DNA of 64,000 bases from Actinomycetospora termitidis (GCF_030286555.1 NZ_JASVWF010000001.1:868001-932000), one strand, 5' to 3'. Shown: positions 1 to 9,068, counted from the first letter of the stretch. Translations and numbers: made by a program. Notes: generated from the sequence alone by a model not told the origin.

Positions 1-175
1 CGGGGAAGGCCGCGATCGCGCTCCCGAGCTCGGCGTTGGAGAGCCCCAGCCCGTCGCGCAGCGCCGGGAAGCGCGGGACCAGGGAGTTGTAGGTGGCCCC
101 GTTGACGACGAAGAGCGCCATGACGGCGCCCCGGGCCCGGCGGTCCGCCGTGGTCGGGCCGACCTCAGAACGCAT
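1..175 (-). CDS. MFS transporter, N-terminal part (gene runs off the left edge)
   Basis: Only the first 58 codons are present. The ATG at 175-173 overlaps the stop of the upstream radical SAM gene by 11 bases, so the two are probably cotranscribed. After a short charged tail with an arginine-rich stretch (ADRRARGAV) comes a hydrophobic first helix (MALFVVNGATYNSL) and then a loop VPRFPALRDGLGLS. This pattern is usual for the first helix of major facilitator permeases that resemble sugar or multidrug exporters. The substrate cannot be read from this fragment, and the family call rests on the N-terminus alone. Confidence 0.55.
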   Translation of the reverse strand, partial: MRSEVGPTTADRRARGAVMALFVVNGATYNSLVPRFPALRDGLGLSNAELGSAIAAFP

Positions 176-1220
176 AGCGGATCGGCAGCCACGGCGCATG
201 GACGCCCACGAGCTCGCGGAAGCGGGCGACGGCCCGCCGTTTCACGTCCAGTCGGTAGCGCACGTTCTCCTGTCCGTTCTGCGAGGTCTTCGCCTCCTGG
301 GCCTCGGGGCGCCACAGCACGTCCTCGGCCTTCGGGTGCCAGCCGAGGTTCACGTCGTGCAGCCCCGCGTTGTGGGTGAGCAGGATGACCTCGCAGGCGA
401 GCCGCTCCCGCGTCGCCGGGGTGAGCGTGTCGGTGAGCTCGTCGAGCAGCGCGGCCCAGCGCCGCTGCCAGCCCTCGCGCAGGACGACGGGCGAGAAGTT
501 CAGGTGGACCTCGTAGCCCGCCGCCCGGAAGTCCTCGATCGCGCCGATCCGGTCGTCGATCGGGGAGGTGCGCAGGTCGAGCAGCTGGGAGTCCTCGCGG
601 GGCATCAGGGAGAAGCGCACGCGGGTGGAGCCCTGCGGGTCGAGGCCGAGCAGGTCGCGGTTGACGAACTTCGTCGCGAACGAGGCCTTGGCGCCGGGCA
701 GCCCGCGGAAGTGGGCGACGGCGTCGGCGACCCCGTCGCTGATCATCGCGTCGACCGAGCAGTCGGAGTTCTCGCCGAGGTCGTAGACCCAGTCGACCGG
801 GTCGCACTGGTTCGGCTCCGGCTTGGGGCCGGTGCGGGCGAGGTGCCGGCTGACCGCCCGCAGGATGTCGTCGACGTTGGTGAACACCGTGATCGGGTTG
901 GCGTAGCCCTTGCGGCGCGGGACGTAGCAGTACGCGCAGGCCATGGCGCAGCCGTTGGCCGACGACGGGGCGATGAAGTCCGCCGAGCGCCCGTTGGGTC
1001 GCACGGTGAGGGACTTCTTCTCCCCCAGGACGAGGTTCTCCGCCTTCACCCGCACCCAGCGGGTCACGTTGCCCGCGTTGCCGTGCAGGTCGGGGATCGC
1101 CCAGTGCGAGTCGACCTCGCGGACCTCGGCGTCCGGGAACCGCGCGAGCACCTCCTGGCCGCGCATCGAGACCAGCGAGGCCGGCTCGGCCCAGATCGTG
1201 TCGACGTCTAGGAGAGCCAC
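165..1220 (-). CDS. Spore photoproduct lyase family radical SAM protein
   Basis: A 351-residue protein. Near residue 90 it has the radical SAM cluster motif CAMACAYCY (C-x3-C-x2-C), followed by PRRKGYANPITVF and a distinctive block GENSDCSVDA, as in the spore photoproduct lyase-like family found in non-sporulating actinobacteria. The family is expected to bind a [4Fe-4S] cluster and cleave S-adenosylmethionine; a DNA-repair role is known for true SplB but is not shown for this branch. The GTG at 1220 was chosen because it gives a 13-base overlap with the preceding NERD gene and removes a non-homologous upstream extension. The conserved start VALLDVDTIW fits. Confidence 0.8.
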   Translation of the reverse strand: MALLDVDTIWAEPASLVSMRGQEVLARFPDAEVREVDSHWAIPDLHGNAGNVTRWVRVKAENLVLGEKKSLTVRPNGRSADFIAPSSANGCAMACAYCYVPRRKGYANPITVFTNVDDILRAVSRHLARTGPKPEPNQCDPVDWVYDLGENSDCSVDAMISDGVADAVAHFRGLPGAKASFATKFVNRDLLGLDPQGSTRVRFSLMPREDSQLLDLRTSPIDDRIGAIEDFRAAGYEVHLNFSPVVLREGWQRRWAALLDELTDTLTPATRERLACEVILLTHNAGLHDVNLGWHPKAEDVLWRPEAQEAKTSQNGQENVRYRLDVKRRAVARFRELVGVHAPWLPIRYAF

Positions 1221-2329
1221 GTGTCCGACCGGCGCGCCACCGCGAACGTCTCCTCGACCGCCGCCGGGGTCAGCCGGTCGCCGCGGCTGCGCAGGGCCCG
1301 CGCCAGGTCCCCGGGGCGGGTGACGACGACGCCGCGCGGGCGGCTGTGGTTCACGATCGTCGCGCCGACCACGACGACGACCGGCGTCACCGCGGGCGGG
1401 TTGAGGACCTCCTCGAACCCGGCGGCGAGCGCGATGCCCTCCGCGAGGCGGTCGGCCGCCTCCTCGGCGAGGGTGCGGATGCGGGCCAGGTCGATGTGCT
1501 GCCCGTCGACCTCCAGGCCGTCCGTGGACGCGATCACCTTCCCGCCGGGCTGGGGGCGGTCCTCGACGACGAAGACCCCGCTCGGGCAGAGGATCAGGTG
1601 GTCGAGGGTGACGGTCTCGCCGCCGACCCGCATGTCGATCCCGTGCAGCATCCGCCAGCGCGCGGCGCGGCCGAGGCGGGACGACACCGGGGCGGCGAGC
1701 TCCCGGCTCAGCGCCGCGGCCACCTCGTGCCGCGCGTCCGCCCGCTGGCGCAGGGCCTTGTCCTCGTCGCGCCGGCCGGCCCGGCGGGCCTCCGCCGCGG
1801 CCCGGGCGAGCCCGTGGTCGGGGGCGTAGCGGGCGAGGTCGGCCGAGGGCGCCAGGGCCCGGCGTCCCGACCGCTCGTGGCCCGCGGCCTGCGGCCCGCC
1901 GTCGTCGAACGCGTCGAAGCGGTAGCCGTCGGCGGAGTCCGCGGACCAGCCGCCGGCGGGCGTCGGGACCCCGGCCTCCAGTGCGGGGGTCATGGGCTCC
2001 GAGCGGCGGACGGGCGCCGTCACCCGCTCGCCGTCGGCGGCGCCGTCCTGCGGGCGGGGGAACCCCAGCGTGTCGTTGACGCGGGAGCGCACCCGCTGCC
2101 GACGGCTCGGCGTCTCGACCGGTGCCCCGCCCGGGCCGAACCCGGGGAAGGGTGCGAGGCCGTGGGCGGTCAGCCACTCGTCGAGCTCGGCGACGAAGGT
2201 GTCGCGGAACGCCGGCGGGACGTCGGTGACGAGCCCGGTCTCGAGGTCGTAGGTGCCGAGGCGGCTGCCGTACGGCGAGGTCACGACGACCTTGTCGCCC
2301 CGGCCGAGGCGGTTGCGGCGTGCGGGCAT
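1208..2329 (-). CDS. NERD (nuclease-related) domain protein
   Basis: A 373-residue protein. The C-terminal half (about residues 215-330) has the NERD pattern: GIDMRVGGETVTLDHLI followed by CPSGVFVVEDRPQPGGKV and a later VVVVVGATIV strand. NERD domains are distantly related to restriction-endonuclease folds and are proposed to act on nucleic acid; no activity is proven for this branch. The N-terminal half is low-complexity and rich in Arg, Ala and Asp, and looks disordered. The ATG at 2329 overlaps the upstream TGA by one base (TGATG). It sits between a DUF2505 gene and the radical SAM gene in a tight unit, which suggests joint expression. Confidence 0.72.
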   Translation of the reverse strand: MPARRNRLGRGDKVVVTSPYGSRLGTYDLETGLVTDVPPAFRDTFVAELDEWLTAHGLAPFPGFGPGGAPVETPSRRQRVRSRVNDTLGFPRPQDGAADGERVTAPVRRSEPMTPALEAGVPTPAGGWSADSADGYRFDAFDDGGPQAAGHERSGRRALAPSADLARYAPDHGLARAAAEARRAGRRDEDKALRQRADARHEVAAALSRELAAPVSSRLGRAARWRMLHGIDMRVGGETVTLDHLILCPSGVFVVEDRPQPGGKVIASTDGLEVDGQHIDLARIRTLAEEAADRLAEGIALAAGFEEVLNPPAVTPVVVVVGATIVNHSRPRGVVVTRPGDLARALRSRGDRLTPAAVEETFAVARRSDTWLS

Positions 2330-2838
2330 CACCGGCTCCGGTCGTCGAGCCAGCGGGTGATGTTGTCGTGCTCGACGCGCGTCAGTGCCCGCACGCCGTC
2401 GGCGACCGCGCCCTCCACGAACGCACCCGCCAGCGGGATCGTCACCGTCACGGCGACGTCCACGTCCAGCAGGCACGCGGGCCCGCCCCCGTTCCGCACG
2501 CTCGCCACCGACATCGTCCCCTCCGCCCGTACCGGCGCCCGCGGCACGCTCACCTCGACCGTGCCCTCGCAGCGCTCGTCGGACAACCGCCACCGCTCCG
2601 TGCGTCGCAGCACGAGCCCGCCGGTCAGCAGCCGTCCGATGGCGGGCGGCACCTGCCCCGTCGGCACCGGTTGGCGGACGACCACCTCGACCCGGGACCC
2701 GGACACCTCGTGCCGTTCGACCTCACCCCCGCCGCCCGCGTCCAGCCGGGCCCGGTGGAAGTCCGGGTCGGCGATCGCGCGGGCGAACGCCGACACGGGA
2801 TGGGCGTACTCCCGGTCGGCGTGCAGACGGGTCGTCAC
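2329..2838 (-). CDS. DUF2505 family protein
   Basis: A 169-residue protein starting at a GTG (VTTRLHADREYAHPVSAFARA). The pattern of an N-terminal HPVSAFARAIADPDFHRARLD stretch, a central VEVVVRQPVP strand and a C-terminal membrane- or lipid-like segment DVDVAVTVTIPLAGAFVEGAV matches actinobacterial DUF2505 proteins, which are thought to have a START/SRPBCC-like ligand-binding fold. No function is established. It is the first gene of the small unit that continues to the NERD, radical SAM and MFS genes. The 43 bases to the catabolic gene upstream leave room for a promoter, but none is obvious. Confidence 0.7.
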   Translation of the reverse strand: MTTRLHADREYAHPVSAFARAIADPDFHRARLDAGGGGEVERHEVSGSRVEVVVRQPVPTGQVPPAIGRLLTGGLVLRRTERWRLSDERCEGTVEVSVPRAPVRAEGTMSVASVRNGGGPACLLDVDVAVTVTIPLAGAFVEGAVADGVRALTRVEHDNITRWLDDRSR

Positions 2839-2881
2839 ATCCGGCCACCCTAGGTGGAACCCGGCACCGCGGCACGGTCCC

Positions 2882-3670
2882 TCACCGAGCGGACAGCCAC
2901 CTCGCCACGGCGTCCGCGAACACGTCCGGGCGGTGGTCGACCGACGGCACCCCGGTGTCGGGCAGCAGCGCGCTCTCCGCGTCCGGGATCGCGGCGAGGA
3001 TCTTCCCGACGTCGGGTCGGGAGAAGGTGTCGAGCTCCCCGCACAGCACCAGCGTGGGCGCGGCGACGAGGCCGATGCGGTCCTCCATGCGGTACCGGTT
3101 GACGGCCTCGTGGCCCTCCTCCACGCGGTCGAGCACGGCGACGGCGTCGTGGACGAGGCGTTCGAGCAGGTCCGGGCGGTCGGACGGGTAGTAGGGCGCC
3201 CGGTTCTCCCAGAGCTGCCGGAGGTGGCTGCCGTCGGCGGCGCGCACGACGTGGTCGATCGGCGGGCGGCCGGTCGCGACCTGCTCGCGCCGCGCCGCGT
3301 CGACGTAGGGCATGCCGGAGAGCACCAGCCCGGTGACCCGCTCCGGCGCCGCGGCCGCGATCTCGACGGCGACGACGGCCCCGGTGTGGTGCCCGACGAG
3401 GGTGACGGCCCCGAGCCCCAGCGCCTCGCACAGGTCCAGGATCCCAGCCGCGAACGCCTCGATCGTCCAGCGCCCGGCCGGGCCGTCGGACAGGCCGAAG
3501 CCCGGGGTGTCCGGCGCAACGGCACGGTGGGTCACCCCGAGCCGGGGCAGCACGTCGCGGTACTCGTCCCACGAGCGTGGCGTCTGGTGCAGCAGGATCA
3601 CCGGATCGCCCGCGCCGTCCTCGGCGTAGTGGATCTGGCCGTACCGGGTCTCGGCGAACCGGTGGTGCAT
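2882..3670 (-). CDS. Alpha/beta hydrolase fold protein with His in place of the nucleophile Ser
   Basis: A 262-residue protein with the alpha/beta hydrolase layout: oxyanion segment VILLHQTPRSWDEY near residue 30, then DTPGFGLSD, then the nucleophile elbow. The elbow reads VGHHTGAVVA, so the usual G-x-S-x-G serine is a histidine. A late VDHRPDVFA could supply the conserved His. It may be a non-hydrolytic member or use another mechanism. Its ATG overlaps the stop of the fused molybdenum hydroxylase gene by one base, which places it as the last gene of the catabolic run and makes it a candidate for a late pathway step. Confidence 0.75.
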   Translation of the reverse strand: MHHRFAETRYGQIHYAEDGAGDPVILLHQTPRSWDEYRDVLPRLGVTHRAVAPDTPGFGLSDGPAGRWTIEAFAAGILDLCEALGLGAVTLVGHHTGAVVAVEIAAAAPERVTGLVLSGMPYVDAARREQVATGRPPIDHVVRAADGSHLRQLWENRAPYYPSDRPDLLERLVHDAVAVLDRVEEGHEAVNRYRMEDRIGLVAAPTLVLCGELDTFSRPDVGKILAAIPDAESALLPDTGVPSVDHRPDVFADAVARWLSAR

Positions 3671-6600
3671 CAGGGCTCCAGGATCTGCTCGACGGCCTGC
3701 TCGACGAGGCCCGCGGCCGCGTCGAGCTTCCAGCCGTTGCGCGGCAGCGGGTGGGCGTGGCGGTCGAGCTCGGCGTCGACGAGACGGCGGACGGTCGCGA
3801 CGTCCGGCCGGGTCCCCCGCAGGGCGGTCTCGACCGCGGTCAGGCGCCAGGGGGTCGGGGCCAGCGCCCCCAGGACGAGGCGCACGTCGTGCCAGGTCCC
3901 GTCGGCGCCGACGACGACGGACAGCGCCGCGGCCGCCGTCGCGAAGTCGCCGGTGTACAGGCCGAGCTTGGTGGCGACGCTGCGCCGGCCCGCGACGAGC
4001 GGGATCCGGACCTCCAGCACCAGCTCGCCGTCGGCGAGGACGGTCTCGCCCGGTCCGGAGTAGAACTCCGCGGCCGGCACCTCGCGGCGGGCGCCGCCCG
4101 GGCCGACCAGGACGAGCACGGCGTCGAGCGCGGGCAGCACGGTGCCGAGGTCGGACGGCGTGACGGCCTGGCAGCGGTGTCCGTCGACCGCAGCGTGCTG
4201 GAAGCGGTGGTCGCCGAGGACCGCGTAACAGGGGCTGGTCGGGCCGTTGCGCTTGTAGCAGTCGAACCCGTTGCGGAAGAACCAGCAGCGCTTGGCCTGC
4301 ACGAGGTTGCCGGCGACCGTGGCGCTGTTGCGGATCTGCGGGGAGGCGATCGTGTCGATCGCGGTGGCGAGCGCGGTGGGGACGGAGGGGTGCGCCGCGA
4401 GCTCGGCCAGCGTCACGGCCCCGCCGACGTGCAGGGCGTTCCCGACGACGGCGAGGCGGCGCAGCTCGGTGACCGCGGTGGTGGCGACGAGCACCGGGGC
4501 GGGCCGGGGCTGCCGGGCCCGGTCGGGCAGCACGTCGGTGCCCCCGCCGAGGGCCTGCGCGCCGGGGGCGGCGAGCGCGGTCAGCGCGTCGTCGAGGCCG
4601 GTGGCCACGTGCACCTGCGGCGCCGGGGCCGGCGGGCGGGCCCGCATCCGACGTGCGGGCCCGAGCCGGGTGCCGTACCGGTCGAGGACGTGGTGCAGGC
4701 CGAGCGGGTACAGCGCGCGGATCGCGGCGATCCACCAGCGCGACGGCCGGCGCCACACGTGGTGCCGCCGACGCCGACCCTCCTGCTCGGCGAGCGCGGT
4801 GAGCACCTTGTCCGGGGTGATCGGCAGGTCGCGGATCCGCACGCCGACCGCGTCGGCGACGGCGTTCGCGACGGCGGCCCCGGGCGGCACGATCGACATC
4901 TCGCCGACCGACTTGGCGCCGTAGGGCCCGGCGGCCTCGTGGTTGTCCACGATGTGCGCACGGACGCGGGGCACGTCGGCGTTACGGGGCAGGGCGTAGT
5001 GCAGGTAGCTGGTCGGCACCACGCGCCCGCCCTCGCGGACGAGCTCCTCCCCGAGCGCCGCGCCGAGGCCCATGACGGCGCCGCCGACGATCTGGCCCTC
5101 CACCGCGGTCGGGTTGATCGCGCGGCCGACGTCGTGGGCGGCGAGGTAGTCCACGACGTGGACGGCCCCGGTGCGACGGTCCACGTCGACGACGGCACCG
5201 TGGGCGGCGAAGGCGTAGCTGGGCGAGAGGTTCGCGCGGTCGCGGTCGGGGGTGAGCATCTCGGTGCCCTCGAGCAGGTAGCTCGACTCGTGGGAGAGCA
5301 CCCCGTCGCGGGCGTCGTCGGCGAGCCCGACCAGGTCGCCGAGCTCGACGTCCTCGTCCCCGGCCCGGGCCCGGCCGCCGGACAGCGTGACCGCGTCCGC
5401 GGCGACGCCGAGCTTCTCCGCGGCCAGGGCCCGGAGCCGGTCGCCCAGCTCCCGCGCGGCCTGCCCCACCGACGAGCCCGTCATGTGGGTGCCGCGGGAG
5501 GACCAGGCGCCCAGCTCGAACGGGGTGCGCTCGGTGTCGATCGAGAGCACGGAGACGTCGGCGAGGTCGACGCCGAGCTCGTCCGCGGCGATCTGGGCGA
5601 GGATCGTGTTCTGACCGGTCCCGGCGTCGGAGCCGCCGTGACGGACCTGCACCCGCCCGTCGTCGGACAGGTCCACCGCGGCGTCGCTGCGGTTCGCGAA
5701 CTCGTAGGCGTACGCCCCGCTGCCGTGCGAGCCCGCGGCCACGCCGCGGCCGCGGGCGACCGGTCCCGACGACGGGCGCGCACCCTCCCAGTCGAGGCCG
5801 TCGCGGACGGCGACGAGGCAGTCCCCGAGCCGGTTGGTACCGACGCGGTAGCCGCACAGCGTCTCGGCGTGCTCCGGGGCGAGGTTGCGCAGTCGCAGGT
5901 CGATCGGGTCGATCCCGAGGCGCTCGGCGATCTCGTCGACCTGGGACTCCATGGCCAGCGAGACCTGCGGCGTGCCGTAGCCGCGGAACTGGCCGCCGGG
6001 CTGCGTGGCGGTGTCGACCAGGCGCGCGGTGAACGCGACCCCGTCGGGCCGGTACATCGAACCCAGGGTGATCACGCCGACGCGCATCACCGAGGTCCCC
6101 ATGTGGTTGTAGCTGCCGTTGTCGACCGCGATGTCGGCGTCGAGGGCGCGGAGCACGCCGTCGGCGTCCGCGTGGGTCGCGAGCGTCGTCGCGAACCGGT
6201 GGCGGGGCTTGTTCGCGCCCAGCTCCTCCTCGCGGGAGAGCGCGAGGAGCACGGGGCGCCGGGCCGCGCGCGCGAGGGCGGCGGCGAGGACCTCGTGCTC
6301 GGAGGCCTTGGACTTGCTGCCGAACCCGCCGCCCGTGGCGACCTCGCGGATCACGACGTCGTCGTGGTCGATCCCGAGGAGCTGGGAGACCTCCTTCGCG
6401 AGGAACCACGGCGATTGGGTGGAGGTCCACAGCTCGACGTGGTCGGAGTGCCAGACGGCGAGCGTCGTGTTCGGCTCCATGCAGGCGTGCGAGACGCTCG
6501 GGTAGGAGAAGCCGCCGGTCACGGACACCGTCGCGGCGTCGCGCCCGCCGTCGGCGTCGCCCCACACCGTGTCCAGGCGCATCGACACGTTCGCCTCGTC

Positions 6601-7041
6601 GGTGGTCCGCACGTGCAGCCGGCGGGCGCCGCGCGCGCGGGACTCCGCGGTGGTGAGCGGGGCGCGCCGCACCCGGTAGCGGACCCGGATCGCGCGCACC
6701 GCGGCGAGGGCCTGCTCCGGCGTCTCGGCCGCGACCGCCGCGACCTCCTGCCCGACGTGCCGGACGACGCCGTCGGCCAGCGGCGGCCGGTCGGAGAGCG
6801 GGCCACCGCGGTGCACGTAGCGGGCGCCGGGGGCGAAGTCGGCAGCCGTGATCACCGCGTGCACGCCGGGCATCGCGCGGGCGGTCCGGGTGTCGACCGA
6901 GCGGACCTCGGCGTACGGGTGCGGCGACCGCAGCACGGCGCCGACGAGGTGCTCGCCGGGCAGGTCGGCGGTGAACGGGGTCCGCCCGGAGGTGCGGGCG
7001 TCCCAGTCGATCGGGCGGACGCGGGCCCCGACCCAGCTCAC
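3670..7041 (-). CDS. Fused molybdopterin-binding and FAD-binding subunits of a xanthine dehydrogenase-family hydroxylase
   Basis: One 1123-residue frame joins two subunits that are normally separate. Residues 1 to about 745 are the molybdenum-cofactor subunit (TGGGFGSKSKASEH, GQFRGYGTPQ, and a C-terminal AKSVGEMSIVPPGAA carrying the catalytic Glu). A linker rich in Arg and Trp (about 750-795) leads to the FAD-binding subunit (ALGGGTDVLPD, SPQIRNSATVAGNLVQ). The FAD part has four Cys in CWFFRNGFDC, PCYAV and HRCQAV (about 916-955), resembling the extra [4Fe-4S] loop of 4-hydroxybenzoyl-CoA reductase beta subunits. The GTG start overlaps the 2Fe-2S subunit gene by 4 bases. Such enzymes hydroxylate N-heterocycles, aldehydes or purines using water; the substrate is unknown. 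Confidence 0.9.
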   Translation of the reverse strand: MSWVGARVRPIDWDARTSGRTPFTADLPGEHLVGAVLRSPHPYAEVRSVDTRTARAMPGVHAVITAADFAPGARYVHRGGPLSDRPPLADGVVRHVGQEVAAVAAETPEQALAAVRAIRVRYRVRRAPLTTAESRARGARRLHVRTTDEANVSMRLDTVWGDADGGRDAATVSVTGGFSYPSVSHACMEPNTTLAVWHSDHVELWTSTQSPWFLAKEVSQLLGIDHDDVVIREVATGGGFGSKSKASEHEVLAAALARAARRPVLLALSREEELGANKPRHRFATTLATHADADGVLRALDADIAVDNGSYNHMGTSVMRVGVITLGSMYRPDGVAFTARLVDTATQPGGQFRGYGTPQVSLAMESQVDEIAERLGIDPIDLRLRNLAPEHAETLCGYRVGTNRLGDCLVAVRDGLDWEGARPSSGPVARGRGVAAGSHGSGAYAYEFANRSDAAVDLSDDGRVQVRHGGSDAGTGQNTILAQIAADELGVDLADVSVLSIDTERTPFELGAWSSRGTHMTGSSVGQAARELGDRLRALAAEKLGVAADAVTLSGGRARAGDEDVELGDLVGLADDARDGVLSHESSYLLEGTEMLTPDRDRANLSPSYAFAAHGAVVDVDRRTGAVHVVDYLAAHDVGRAINPTAVEGQIVGGAVMGLGAALGEELVREGGRVVPTSYLHYALPRNADVPRVRAHIVDNHEAAGPYGAKSVGEMSIVPPGAAVANAVADAVGVRIRDLPITPDKVLTALAEQEGRRRRHHVWRRPSRWWIAAIRALYPLGLHHVLDRYGTRLGPARRMRARPPAPAPQVHVATGLDDALTALAAPGAQALGGGTDVLPDRARQPRPAPVLVATTAVTELRRLAVVGNALHVGGAVTLAELAAHPSVPTALATAIDTIASPQIRNSATVAGNLVQAKRCWFFRNGFDCYKRNGPTSPCYAVLGDHRFQHAAVDGHRCQAVTPSDLGTVLPALDAVLVLVGPGGARREVPAAEFYSGPGETVLADGELVLEVRIPLVAGRRSVATKLGLYTGDFATAAAALSVVVGADGTWHDVRLVLGALAPTPWRLTAVETALRGTRPDVATVRRLVDAELDRHAHPLPRNGWKLDAAAGLVEQAVEQILEP

Positions 7042-7514
7042 GAGTGCACCTCGGGGCGCTCGTCGGCCACGCTGCAGACCGAGTCGACGATGGCCTGGTA
7101 GCCGGTGCACCGGCAGATGTTGCCGGACAGGGCGTGGCGGACGTGCTCGCGGCGGGCGCCGTCGTCGGCGGGCAGCCCGGCCCGGAGCAGCGCGCACGCG
7201 TGCACCACCTGCCCGGGCGTGCAGAACCCGCACTGGAAGGCGCCGGTGTCGGCGAAGTGCTCGCGCAGGTCCCGGCTCTCGTCGGCGAGCCCCTCGCTCG
7301 TCTCCACCGGCTCCCGCACCAGCACCGCCGGGGTGATGCAGGACATCGTCGGGCGACCGCCCACCAGCACCGTGCACGCGCCGCACTCCCCGCGCCCGCA
7401 GGCGACCTTGGCCGCGGTGAGGTGCAGTTGCTCGCGCAGCACCGCCGCGAGCGAGGGCAGCCCGGCGACGTCGACCTCGCGGGGTCGACCGTCGACGACG
7501 AGCGTGTGGGACAC
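7038..7514 (-). CDS. 2Fe-2S subunit of a xanthine dehydrogenase-family molybdenum hydroxylase
   Basis: A 158-residue protein with the two expected cluster sites: an N-terminal plant-type ferredoxin motif CGRGECGACTVLVGG with a distal Cys at SCITP, and a C-terminal helical domain with FQCGFCTPGQ and NICRCTGY. This is the small electron-transfer subunit that links molybdopterin to FAD. It starts at GTG 7514 behind GGGAGG and overlaps the fused Mo/FAD gene by GTGA, so a two-gene enzyme (small plus fused large/medium) is encoded. No XdhC- or CoxD-like maturation gene is seen nearby. Confidence 0.93.
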   Translation of the reverse strand: MSHTLVVDGRPREVDVAGLPSLAAVLREQLHLTAAKVACGRGECGACTVLVGGRPTMSCITPAVLVREPVETSEGLADESRDLREHFADTGAFQCGFCTPGQVVHACALLRAGLPADDGARREHVRHALSGNICRCTGYQAIVDSVCSVADERPEVHS

Positions 7515-7550
7515 GGGGCCTCCCGGTGGTGGACGGGTGGAGGGCGGGCG

Positions 7551-9068
7551 TCAGGCGATGAGCTCAGCGGCCCGTTCCGCGATCATGACGGTGGGGGCGT
7601 TGGTGTTGGCCGAGGTGATGGTCGGCATCACCGAGGCGTCGGCGACACGGAGTCCCTCGACACCGCGGACCCGGAGCTGCGGGTCGACGACCGCGTGCTC
7701 GTCGGTGCCCATCGCGCAGGTGCCGACGGGGTGGAAGTAGGGCATCGCGGCGCGCCGGACGAACTGCTCCAGCGACGCGCGGTCGGTGGCACCCGGGGCG
7801 ACCCGCCGGGCGACGAGCTTGCGGAACGCCGGCTGGTCGGCCAGCTCCAGCCCGATCTCCACGCCGGCGACGGCGGCGTCGACGTCCGCCGGGTCGGTGA
7901 GCATGTTCGACCGGAGGTCCACGCCTCCGTCGGCGGTGAGCCGCAGACGGCCGCGGCTGCGCACGCGCATGACGCCGGGGGCGAGGACGAAGGCGTTCGC
8001 GGGCACGGGGTGGGCGGCGGCGACCTCGGCCGACACGTAGGGGATCTGCACCGACACGAAGGTCAGGTCGGGGACCGCCACGTCGGGGGCGCTGCGCCAG
8101 AAGGCCATCGAGCCCTCCAGGTTGTCGCGCAGCGGCGGGAGCTCCTCGGCGGCCTCGAAGCACAGCCCGGCGAGGATCGGGTGCTCCTGGAGGTTCTCGC
8201 CCACCCCGGGCAGGTCGAGGACGGGCTCCACCCCGACGGCGCGGAGGTGCTCGGCCGGACCGATGCCCGAGGACAGGAGCAGGCGCGGGCTGTCGATCGA
8301 CCCGGCGCACAGCACCGTCTCGCGTCCGGCCCGGATCTCGTGGGTCTCCCCGTCGACCCGGAACCCGACCCCGACACAGCGTCCGCCGCGCAGCGTGAGC
8401 CCGGTGACGTGGGCCCCGGTGACCACGGTGAGGCGCTCGTGGTCGAGCACCGGGCGCAGGTGGCCGGTCCAGGTGCTGGTCCGGACGCCGTCGTGGGCGT
8501 CGACGTTAATCGGGCCGGCGCCGACGGGCTCGGCGACGTTGATGTCGTCGAGGTAGGGCATGCCGTGGCTGACGCCGGCCTCGACGAGGGCCTGCGCGAC
8601 GGGGTGCAGGTCGGTGCACCGCTCCACCCGCACCGGACCGCCCGCGCCGCGCAGTGCCGAGGCACCGTCCTGCCAGTCCTCGCTGCGCCGGAAGAAGGGC
8701 AGCACCTCGTCGTAGCCCCACCCGGTGGCCCCGCCGGCGGCCCACCCGTCGTAGTCCGCCCGCTGCCCGCGGACCCACACCAGGGCGTTGGTGCTGCCGG
8801 AGCCGCCGAGCACCCGTCCGCGGGAGAGCAGCAGCGTGCGGCCGTCGAGCCCGGGCTCCGGCCCGTAGGTGTAGGTCCAGTCGTGGCCGGCGCCGATGTT
8901 CTCCACCCAGCGGGTCGGGTCGGTGGACGACCCGAGCTCGTCGGGGGAGCCGCCGGCCTCCAGGACGACGACGGTGCCGTCGGTCGTCTCGAGCAGTCGA
9001 CGGGCGAGGACGCAGCCGGCGGAGCCGGCACCGACCACGACGTAGTCGGCGGAACGGGGAGGCGTCAC
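7551..9068 (-). CDS. GMC family FAD-dependent oxidoreductase (choline dehydrogenase-like)
   Basis: A 505-residue protein with the N-terminal FAD motif VVVGAGSAGC, the GMC signature stretch RGRVLGGSGSTNALVWVRG, and the C-terminal block FHPVGTCAMG plus ASVMPTITSANTNAP. The His of HPVGTC and the Asn/His position downstream form the usual active-site pair. The family oxidises alcohols to aldehydes or ketones. The GTG at 9068 (VTPPRSADYVVVG) was preferred to an upstream in-frame start because it has GGAG at the right distance and leaves the 11-bp palindrome at 9095-9105 outside the gene. It precedes the molybdenum hydroxylase genes by 36 bases and is probably cotranscribed with them. Confidence 0.88.
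   Translation of the reverse strand: MTPPRSADYVVVGAGSAGCVLARRLLETTDGTVVVLEAGGSPDELGSSTDPTRWVENIGAGHDWTYTYGPEPGLDGRTLLLSRGRVLGGSGSTNALVWVRGQRADYDGWAAGGATGWGYDEVLPFFRRSEDWQDGASALRGAGGPVRVERCTDLHPVAQALVEAGVSHGMPYLDDINVAEPVGAGPINVDAHDGVRTSTWTGHLRPVLDHERLTVVTGAHVTGLTLRGGRCVGVGFRVDGETHEIRAGRETVLCAGSIDSPRLLLSSGIGPAEHLRAVGVEPVLDLPGVGENLQEHPILAGLCFEAAEELPPLRDNLEGSMAFWRSAPDVAVPDLTFVSVQIPYVSAEVAAAHPVPANAFVLAPGVMRVRSRGRLRLTADGGVDLRSNMLTDPADVDAAVAGVEIGLELADQPAFRKLVARRVAPGATDRASLEQFVRRAAMPYFHPVGTCAMGTDEHAVVDPQLRVRGVEGLRVADASVMPTITSANTNAPTVMIAERAAELIA

Noticed and set aside
165..2177. Apparent 670-residue form of the radical SAM protein
   Set aside because: The first half is an alternate frame of the NERD gene; the family-like sequence begins at GTG 1220.
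1346..4063. 905-codon open frame on the plus strand and similar long frames at 3577-7101 and 7044-10487
   Set aside because: They run antisense to well-supported genes, have Arg/Val/Gly-rich products without domains, and arise from the extreme GC content.
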